From Altererythrobacter sp. TH136 (GTDB lineage: Bacteria; Pseudomonadota; Alphaproteobacteria; Sphingomonadales; Sphingomonadaceae): a stretch of 64,000 nucleotides of DNA. Under the pieces are notes generated by a model. That model had not been told where the DNA came from, ran no database searches, and saw only the letters and a program-made list of their open reading frames with translations. The stretch lies in NCBI RefSeq assembly GCF_007065885.1, contig NZ_CP041409.1, forward strand, positions 1,116,001 through 1,180,000, written 5' to 3'. A program made the position numbers and the translations under genes. Shown here piece by piece: positions 58,263 to 64,000 of this stretch (its first letter is position 1; each line of letters begins with the position of its first letter).

Positions 58263-59164
58263 GCGGCGTCTCCGGCAGGTCGGCGGCCGAGCAGGTGGCA
58301 GATGGCGTAGCTCAGCTCGGCACGATTGAGAGTATAGAAGTGGAACTGGCGAACGTCTCCGGCGTAAAGCCGCCGGCACAGTTCAGCCGCCACGGTGGCG
58401 GCAACCAGCTGCCGCGCGGCGGGGCGTTCATCGAGCCCCCGGAACAGGGTCTCCAACCACCCTGGGATGGCCGTGCCGCACAAGCCGCTCATCCGCTGCA
58501 CGCTGGCAAAGCTCATGATCGGCATGATGCCGGGGATGATCTCGGCAGTGATGCCCGCAGCGGCCGCCTTGTCGCGGAAGCGGAAGAAGCACTCGGGTTC
58601 GAAGAAGAACTGGGTGATCGCGCGGGTTGCCCCGGCGTCGAGCTTGCGCTTGAGATTGTCGAGATCGGCCTGCTCGTCGACTGAGTCCGGATGAGTTTCC
58701 GGATAGGCTGCAGTCGAAATCTCGAACGGCGCAATCTTCAGCAGCCCTTCGATCAAGGCGGCGGCATTTTCGTAGCCCCCGGGATGCGGGCGATACCCAC
58801 CCGCCGGATCGGAGGAATCGCCGCGCAGAGCGACGATGTGGCGAATTCCGCTGTCCCAGTATTCGCGCGCGATCGCATCGACTTCCTCGCGCGTGGCGTC
58901 CACACAGGTCAGGTGCGCGGCCGCCGGGATGGCCGTCTCGCGGATGATCCGTTGAACCGCGGCATGGGTCCGCTCGCGGGTTGAGCCACCCGCGCCGTAA
59001 GTCACCGAGACAAAATCCGGCCGCAGGGGTTCAAGCGTGCGCACGCTCTCCCACAACGTTTCGGCCATTTTCACTGTCTTCGGAGGAAAGAATTCGAACG
59101 AGACGCCGATGTCGCCGGGCAGCGAGGCATAAAGCGGCGCTGAGTGGGCAATTTCCTCGTTCAT
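58259..59164 (-). CDS. metF: Methylenetetrahydrofolate reductase
   Basis: A 301-residue FAD enzyme (DIGVSFEFFPPKTVKMAETLW at the N-terminus; motif THLTCVD written here in context AAHLTCVDATREEVD). It makes 5-methyl-THF for MetH. ATG 59164 overlaps the regulator's stop (ATGA). It uses the methylene-THF that the neighbouring glycine cleavage system produces. Confidence 0.96.
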   Translation of the reverse strand: MNEEIAHSAPLYASLPGDIGVSFEFFPPKTVKMAETLWESVRTLEPLRPDFVSVTYGAGGSTRERTHAAVQRIIRETAIPAAAHLTCVDATREEVDAIAREYWDSGIRHIVALRGDSSDPAGGYRPHPGGYENAAALIEGLLKIAPFEISTAAYPETHPDSVDEQADLDNLKRKLDAGATRAITQFFFEPECFFRFRDKAAAAGITAEIIPGIMPIMSFASVQRMSGLCGTAIPGWLETLFRGLDERPAARQLVAATVAAELCRRLYAGDVRQFHFYTLNRAELSYAICHLLGRRPAGDAA

Positions 59165-60150
59165 CGCGCAGCCCTCCGACGAGCAGTGCCGATCCTGGGA
59201 ACGTCAGACACGCGGCGGGCGGTCCATACCTTGACCGCAAGCTCGCCGCCCTCGATCACCGCGCAACCGGCGGGCTCGAAGCCGAAGCGGGCCAGCATTT
59301 CGCTCATCTGCTCGTCGCCGAAACCCAGCCGCGCATGGGCATGAGCCCGCCGCAATTCCTCGCGTGCGTGCGCCGCCAGATCGACGATCGCGATCCGCCC
59401 CCCGGGACGGCACACCCGCGCCGCCTCGGCCAGCGCGAAATCGGGTTCGGTCGCGTAATGCAGCACCTGGTGGAAGACGATCGTGTCGAAGGTGCCAGGC
59501 GCAAACGGCAGGGCCGCAAAGTCGCCCTGCACCAGTTCCACCCGTCCTGATGGCAGACCCTGCAAGCGCGCGCGGGCAAGCCGCAACATCTCCGGGCTCT
59601 TGTCGAGGCCAGTCACCCGATGCGCCAGCGGTTCCAGCAATTCCGCGACCCGTCCGGTGCCGGTGCCGACGTCGAGCACCTCGCCCAAGCCCTCGTCACT
59701 GAGGGACGCCAGCAACGCCTGCTCGACCGCTTCCGCTGGCGCCAGGATCGCACGCAGGCGATCCCATTCCCCTGCATGGCGCGCGAAATACTCGGCTGCG
59801 CTCTTCTCCCGGGCGTCTCGGATCGCCGCCAGATGGCGCCGGTCCTCCGCACAGGTGCGGGCGAAATTCGGATCGTCTTCCTCAGCCGCGGCAAGCAATC
59901 GGGCAACCGCGCCGGCCGTCGCTGCCGCAGCCCCCGAAGTCGCGTGGCGCAGGAATACCCAACTGCCTTCCCGGCGGCGCTCGGCCAGGCCAGCGTCGCA
60001 CAAGATCGCCACGTGGCGCGACACGCGGGGCTGGCTCTGCCCCAATGCATGCGCGAGTTCGCCAACCGCAAGCTCCATCGCGGCGATCAGGCGCATGATC
60101 CTGAGCCGGGTGAGGTCGCCCAACGCGCGCATGGTGGTCTCGATGCCCAT
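59161..60150 (-). CDS. ArsR-family HTH fused to a SAM-dependent methyltransferase domain
   Basis: A 329-residue protein from ATG 60150 (MGIETTMRALGDLTRLRIMR); the frame is open upstream but this ATG starts the HTH. Residues 1-90 are an ArsR winged helix (ALGQSQPRVSRHVAILCDAG). Residues about 140-310 are a class I methyltransferase (EVLDVGTGTGRVAELL, FDTIVFHQVLHYA). In proteobacteria an ArsR regulator called SahR controls the methionine cycle in response to S-adenosylhomocysteine; this gene, first in a metF-metH operon, fits that role (inference). A palindrome lies 5 bp ahead of its start. Confidence 0.85.
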   Translation of the reverse strand: MGIETTMRALGDLTRLRIMRLIAAMELAVGELAHALGQSQPRVSRHVAILCDAGLAERRREGSWVFLRHATSGAAAATAGAVARLLAAAEEDDPNFARTCAEDRRHLAAIRDAREKSAAEYFARHAGEWDRLRAILAPAEAVEQALLASLSDEGLGEVLDVGTGTGRVAELLEPLAHRVTGLDKSPEMLRLARARLQGLPSGRVELVQGDFAALPFAPGTFDTIVFHQVLHYATEPDFALAEAARVCRPGGRIAIVDLAAHAREELRRAHAHARLGFGDEQMSEMLARFGFEPAGCAVIEGGELAVKVWTARRVSDVPRIGTARRRAAR

Positions 60151-60154
60151 CCCA

Positions 60155-60176
60155 CATATAAAGATATTGTTATATG
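60155..60176 (-). promoter_or_regulatory. Candidate autoregulatory palindrome of the methionine operon
   Basis: CATATAA and TTATATG form a perfect 7-bp inverted repeat around 8 bp (AGATATTG on the plus strand), giving 18 of 22 symmetric positions. AT-rich sequence is rare in this GC-rich window, and the site overlaps the leader directly ahead of ATG 60150. Binding would block transcription or translation of the whole operon. Confidence 0.6.
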
Positions 60177-60275
60177 CGAAAGTCAAGCCAGCGCTGCTTC
60201 CTTGCACCGAAGTTAAGTTGGGAACAGGCATTTGAATGAAGCGTCTGGGGGCTACCTCGAACCAGATTGCCACAG

Positions 60276-60434
60276 ATGTATCCGCTGCCCCGCCACTCCA
60301 GTTTCTCGATGCTGCAGGATAGCCTGCCCAAGGTGTTCGAACCTGCGCGCGACGACGCGTTTCGCGACCTGCTGCGGGCGCTCGATGACGGGGCTGCTAC
60401 CCGGACCGCAAGCTCCTGTCGCAAAGGCCGCTGA
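60276..60434 (+). CDS. Possible small protein of 52 aa (uncertain)
   Basis: An open frame of 53 codons lies in the otherwise empty 376-bp gap between the methionine regulator and the response regulator. It reads MYPLPRHSSFSMLQDSLPKV, then FEPARDDAFRDLLRALDDG. The pattern L..L....EP..D.F.DLL..LD faintly recalls NepR-type anti-sigma factors, but it is short and no good ribosome-binding site is seen. The rest of the gap (60177-60275 and 60435-60526) holds nothing I can name. Confidence 0.3.
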   Translation: MYPLPRHSSFSMLQDSLPKVFEPARDDAFRDLLRALDDGAATRTASSCRKGR

Positions 60435-60526
60435 CAACACAGTTTGGCCTGTGCGCACAACATCGGCGATCTCCATTAGATCGAAATTTACCCAAACCTC
60501 ATTTTCGGCCCTATACAGATCCAGGC

Positions 60527-60910
60527 ATGACACCCGTTCCCTTGGTACTGATCGCTGACGACGAACCGCTGATGACGGAACTGCTCGAATTCCGTCTGTC
60601 ATCGCGGGGTTATGAGACCGTGGTCGCGCACGATGGGCGTGAGGCGCTGGCAAAGCTTGACGAAACCAACCCAGCGGCCGTGGTGCTCGACATGATGATG
60701 CCGGTGCATGACGGGTTCGAGGTTCTCCGGCGGATGCGCGCCGGCACCAAGCACGCCGCGACCCCCGTGATCATGTTGACCGCTCGTCGCGGAGAGGCGG
60801 ACGTGGTCGGTGCGCTGGAGCTTGGCGCGGACGATTACCTGGTGAAGCCGTTTCTTCCGGAAGAATTGTTGGTCCGGCTGAGCCGCCTGCTAGCGGGGAA
60901 GAAGGCGTGA
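60527..60910 (+). CDS. Single-domain response regulator (CheY-like)
   Basis: A 127-residue receiver with Asp11/Asp12, phosphoacceptor Asp55 (AVVLDMMMP), Thr85 and Lys107 (LVKPF). No output domain is present, so it acts by protein contact. It leads a tightly overlapping operon with a beta-barrel protein, a HEAT protein and a glycosyltransferase, and probably regulates that machinery. No cognate kinase is adjacent. Confidence 0.93.
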   Translation: MTPVPLVLIADDEPLMTELLEFRLSSRGYETVVAHDGREALAKLDETNPAAVVLDMMMPVHDGFEVLRRMRAGTKHAATPVIMLTARRGEADVVGALELGADDYLVKPFLPEELLVRLSRLLAGKKA

Positions 60911-61926
60911 AGGCCGGCATCGTCGGGCTGGCTGCTGCCGCGTTTGCACTGTTCGCTTCACCTGCCGCGGCGCAGCAGCAAAATGCGTATGAGGCGGGGG
61001 TCGCGGCCCGCCAGGCGGGTCAGCCGGCAGAGGCGCGTCGCTTGCTCATGGCTTGGCTGGCAGATCATCCGAACGACGCCGACGCGATGCTCCAGCTCGC
61101 TTATGCCGACCTCGCGCTAGGAAACGTGGATGCCGCGGAGGCCGGCTTCGAAGCCGTCCTGCGGCAGGCACCGGACTATACCGACGCGCGAGACGGGCTG
61201 GCCGCAGTATCAGCGCGGCGGGCTTCGCCTGCCCCGGAAGCTCGAGGGTCGGTAATTGTGGAGGGCTCGCTAAGCGACCTCGGCGGCGGTGCGCGCGGCT
61301 GGAGCGAGGTTGCCGCCGATATCGAGACCGCCATTTCGCCCCGCACGACCATCGGTGCCCGGGCGGCGTATTACCGGCGCTTCGCGCGCGAGGATGTCGA
61401 ACTGGTCGGCCGGATCAGTCTGCATCCTTCGGACGACGTGTGGCTACGCGCGTTCGTGGGCGGAACTCCGAACGCTGACTTCCGCCCGGAAGTGGCGGTT
61501 GGCGGGGGTATCGACTGGCGGGTCACCCACGGCAACGCGACCGTTTTGACCCTCGATGCGTCCTACCAGAGGTTTCCGTTGCAGGACGTGATCACGGTCA
61601 ACCCCGGCGTGGTGCAGTATCTGGCCGGCGGAAAGGCATGGCTGACGCTGCGCGGGATCGGCACGGTGGCCGATGGCGGACCGCTTGAAGTCGGCGCTTT
61701 GGCACGCGGCGACTTCGTGCCCGCATCGGGGTGGCGCGTTTTCGCCGGCGCCTCCAACGGGCCGGACACCGATCTGGGTGTCGTCACCCGCGTGAAGGCT
61801 CTTTTCGGCGGCGTCGAGGCTCCGTTGAGCCCTCGCTTCGGCGTGACGGGGTCTCTGGCGCGCGAGTGGCGGGACGGGCCGCTTGACCGGACAGAGTTTC
61901 GGCTGGGATTGAAGGCTCGCTTTTGA
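60907..61926 (+). CDS. TPR plus outer-membrane beta-barrel protein (YaiO-like)
   Basis: A 339-residue protein from GTG 60907, overlapping the response regulator (GTGA). The signal peptide ends at SPAAAQQ. Residues 25-105 contain about two TPR units (EAGVAARQAGQPAEARRLL, ALGNVDAAEAGFEAVLRQAP). Residues 118-339 alternate in beta-barrel fashion and end in FRLGLKARF with a terminal aromatic. The layout resembles small versions of polysaccharide export porins with TPR domains (BcsC, PgaA). Confidence 0.82.
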   Translation: MKAGIVGLAAAAFALFASPAAAQQQNAYEAGVAARQAGQPAEARRLLMAWLADHPNDADAMLQLAYADLALGNVDAAEAGFEAVLRQAPDYTDARDGLAAVSARRASPAPEARGSVIVEGSLSDLGGGARGWSEVAADIETAISPRTTIGARAAYYRRFAREDVELVGRISLHPSDDVWLRAFVGGTPNADFRPEVAVGGGIDWRVTHGNATVLTLDASYQRFPLQDVITVNPGVVQYLAGGKAWLTLRGIGTVADGGPLEVGALARGDFVPASGWRVFAGASNGPDTDLGVVTRVKALFGGVEAPLSPRFGVTGSLAREWRDGPLDRTEFRLGLKARF

Positions 61927-62954
61927 CTACGCTCGTCTCGCTTTGGGACTTTTCACTGCTGCTATGCCTGATCGCGCTGGCGGCGGTCGCGGGCCTGCTG
62001 CTGGCGCGCGTGATCGGCGAGTGGCGAGGCAAACATCGCGCCGATTGGCGCCGCAAGCTGCTGCCCGCCATGATGGGCGGGGAAACCATCGACGTGGGCG
62101 GATCGCGCCTTGCACGCAGCGTTGCCGCGACGCTCACCCTGGAGCTGACAGAACTCGTCCGCGGGTCTGATCGGGAAGCGCTGATCACGGCTGCCAGCTC
62201 GGCCGGAGCGGGTGAGGAACTGCGCCGGCGGCTCCGCTCCCGCGCACCACAGGACCGGTTGATCGCCGCCGAGGCGCTGGCGATGTTTCCCGATCACGTC
62301 GACGCGGTCACGCAGGTCGCACTGACCGACCGGAGCCCCGATGTCCGCCTGGGCGCGGCGCTCGCCTTGGCCCAGGAAGGCCGCGCGCCGTCTGCCGGGG
62401 AGCTTGTCCGCGCGCTCGGGATCGGCACCCGGGAACACTCTCTCCTGGTTGTTTCGCTGATGCGCGACCTGGTCAAGACCGATCCCCATTCGGTAGAGGC
62501 ATTGCTTTACGATCTCGATCTGCCGGACGAGGCGAAGCTTGCCGCAACCGACGCCCTGGCGGAGAGCGGCGCAATTGATCATGCGCCGCTGGTTTCATGG
62601 ATGGCCGAGGCCGCGGGTGAAGACAGCGATCTGCAGCCTCGGATCTTCCGCGCGCTCGGGCGGATCGGTCACCCCGCGGGCCACGAAGCGATCCTGGGCG
62701 GTCTCGACAGCCCTTCCTGGCAGGTCCGCACGGCGGCGGCCGAGGCGGCGGGACGGTCGGCGCTGAGCAGAGCCGTGCCGAAACTCGCCGGAATGCTCGA
62801 CGACGAAGAATGGTGGGTCCGCTTCCGCGCCGGCGAGGCACTCGCCCGGCTCGGGGCGGCGGGCCGCTTGGCCCTGCATCGGGCGGCGATTGATCCTGCG
62901 CCCGCCGCGCGCGCGGCGGCAAAGGCCACCCTGGCTGAGCGGGGGATGGCCTGA
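61923..62954 (+). CDS. HEAT-repeat membrane-anchored protein
   Basis: A 343-residue protein from TTG 61923, overlapping the previous stop (TTGA). An N-terminal membrane helix (FSLLLCLIALAAVAGLLLAR) is followed by about five HEAT/PBS-lyase-like repeats of the form A..ALA....P.A...L...L.D....VR (for example QVRTAAAEAAGRSALSRAVP). It is probably a scaffold in the inner membrane. No catalytic motif. Its stop overlaps the glycosyltransferase start. Confidence 0.82.
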   Translation: MTTLVSLWDFSLLLCLIALAAVAGLLLARVIGEWRGKHRADWRRKLLPAMMGGETIDVGGSRLARSVAATLTLELTELVRGSDREALITAASSAGAGEELRRRLRSRAPQDRLIAAEALAMFPDHVDAVTQVALTDRSPDVRLGAALALAQEGRAPSAGELVRALGIGTREHSLLVVSLMRDLVKTDPHSVEALLYDLDLPDEAKLAATDALAESGAIDHAPLVSWMAEAAGEDSDLQPRIFRALGRIGHPAGHEAILGGLDSPSWQVRTAAAEAAGRSALSRAVPKLAGMLDDEEWWVRFRAGEALARLGAAGRLALHRAAIDPAPAARAAAKATLAERGMA

Positions 62955-64000
62955 TGCTGCCGGGGATCGCCTCAGCCGAAAGCTGGATGACCAGCGCCGC
63001 CGAAGGCATCGCGCTGGTCGTGATTGTCACCGGTCTGCTGCAGGTCGCGTTCTACATCCTGCAGCTCGTGTTCGCGGCCTTCGCGCTCACGAACCGGCCG
63101 CCGGTGCCGCGTGGAGCCACCTTATGGCGCCGCTATTCCGACCAGGCGCCCGCGATTTCCCTGCTGGCGCCGGCGTTCAACGAGGAAGTGACGGTGGTCG
63201 AAAGCGTCCGCTCGCTGCTCGCGCTGCAGTATCCGGATTTCGAAGTGCTGCTGATTAACGATGGGTCGAAGGACGGCACCCTCGCGCGGGTGATCGACGA
63301 ATTCGGGCTAAGCCGGGTGGAACGGTTCGTCGACGACCGGGTCGCTCACGCCCGCATCCGGGGATTCTACGCCAGCCCGGCGCTGCCGCGGCTTTTGGTG
63401 ATCGACAAAGAGAACGGCGGCAAGGCGGATGCGCTCAACGCCGGGATCAACGCGTGCCGCACATCCCTGTTCTGTGCGATCGACGCTGATTCCATTCTGG
63501 AGACTGACGCTCTGCTGCGCGTAGTGCGGCCCTTCATCGACGACCCTGATTTGACGATCGCCGCCGGCGGGACGATCCGCATCGCCAACGGCTGCACGAT
63601 CGATGCGGGGCGGGTCACCGATGTGCGCCTGCCGACCAACTTCTTCGCCCTGGTACAGATCATGGAATACCTGCGCGCGTTCCTGATGGCGCGGTTGGCC
63701 CTGGGCAAGATGCAGGCCCTGACGGTAATCTCCGGGGCGTTCGGACTGTTCAAGCGGCAGCAGGTGGTCGAAGTCGGCGGCTACAGCCACGGCACCGTAG
63801 GCGAAGACATGGAACTGGTGCTCAAGCTGCACCGCCACATGCGCGATATGAACCAACCCTATCGCATAGAATTCATCGCCGAACCGGTTTGCTGGACCGA
63901 GTGTCCGGAAGACGCAAAGGTCTTGGGCCGCCAGCGCAGCCGCTGGCAGCGCGGCGCGCTGGAATGTTTCGTCAAGCACAAGGCGATGTGCTTCAACCCC
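62954..64000 (+). CDS. Processive glycosyltransferase family 2, cut by window edge
   Basis: The first 349 residues from ATG 62954 (overlapping TGA). An N-terminal membrane segment is followed by a GT-A domain: APAFNEEVTVVESVRSLL, ENGGKADALNAGIN, the metal motif DADS, GEDMEL, and the processive hallmark QRSRWQRG. This matches synthases such as PgaC, NodC and hyaluronan/cellulose synthase. The C-terminal membrane helices lie beyond the window. With the upstream genes it suggests synthesis and export of an extracellular polysaccharide. Confidence 0.9.
   Translation, partial: MLPGIASAESWMTSAAEGIALVVIVTGLLQVAFYILQLVFAAFALTNRPPVPRGATLWRRYSDQAPAISLLAPAFNEEVTVVESVRSLLALQYPDFEVLLINDGSKDGTLARVIDEFGLSRVERFVDDRVAHARIRGFYASPALPRLLVIDKENGGKADALNAGINACRTSLFCAIDADSILETDALLRVVRPFIDDPDLTIAAGGTIRIANGCTIDAGRVTDVRLPTNFFALVQIMEYLRAFLMARLALGKMQALTVISGAFGLFKRQQVVEVGGYSHGTVGEDMELVLKLHRHMRDMNQPYRIEFIAEPVCWTECPEDAKVLGRQRSRWQRGALECFVKHKAMCFNP

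Overview
The window is about 64 kb of GC-rich, densely packed bacterial chromosome. Three large TonB-dependent receptors, a split GcvP, a split MetH, a PurS/PurQ pair, a CpaF ATPase and the infA-maf-RNase E/G-like-yacG block point to an alphaproteobacterium, most likely Sphingomonadales (Erythrobacteraceae/Sphingomonadaceae). That placement is inference from gene content and protein style. No phage, insertion sequence or CRISPR array is visible.

Layout. 1-15.8 kb: the 5' part of a thiolase, then a translationally coupled operon of a 2-oxoglutarate/Fe(II) oxygenase, a TPR-oxygenase fusion and a methyltransferase. It converges on a TonB receptor, which is followed by a secreted protein, a second TonB receptor, clpB, and a convergent pair of a sulfotransferase-like protein and a third oxygenase. 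15.8-26.9 kb: periplasmic hydrolases (Ntn-type acylase, M16 lipoprotein, class C serine hydrolase), uvrC, a glycine-zipper lipoprotein and a BaiN-type flavoprotein. 26.9-32.4 kb: a third TonB receptor with a cysteine-bearing repeat insertion, then infA, maf, an RNase E/G-like gene, yacG and tRNA-Phe(GAA). 32.4-43.3 kb: a soluble hybrid histidine kinase, purC, a lipid kinase, a second M16 peptidase, purS, purQ and a GGDEF/EAL protein. 43.4-49.7 kb: glmS, a vapBC-like toxin-antitoxin pair, a cpaF ATPase without other tad genes, a DMT transporter, an entericidin-like lipoprotein and an ABA4-like membrane protein. 49.6-54.6 kb: the glycine cleavage genes gcvT-gcvH-gcvPA-gcvPB behind a tandem glycine riboswitch. 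54.6-60.2 kb: a methionine-cycle operon of ArsR-type HTH/methyltransferase, metF and split metH, behind a candidate palindromic operator. 60.5-64 kb: response regulator, TPR/beta-barrel protein, HEAT-repeat protein and a processive glycosyltransferase cut by the window edge, resembling a synthase-dependent polysaccharide cluster.

Genes that work together: gcvTHP and metF/metH share one-carbon folate chemistry and sit head to tail on the minus strand. purC/S/Q consume formyl-folate products. The oxygenases, the sulfotransferase and the methyltransferase cluster with two TonB receptors without an obvious metabolic pathway, and this is the best candidate for an undescribed modification system.
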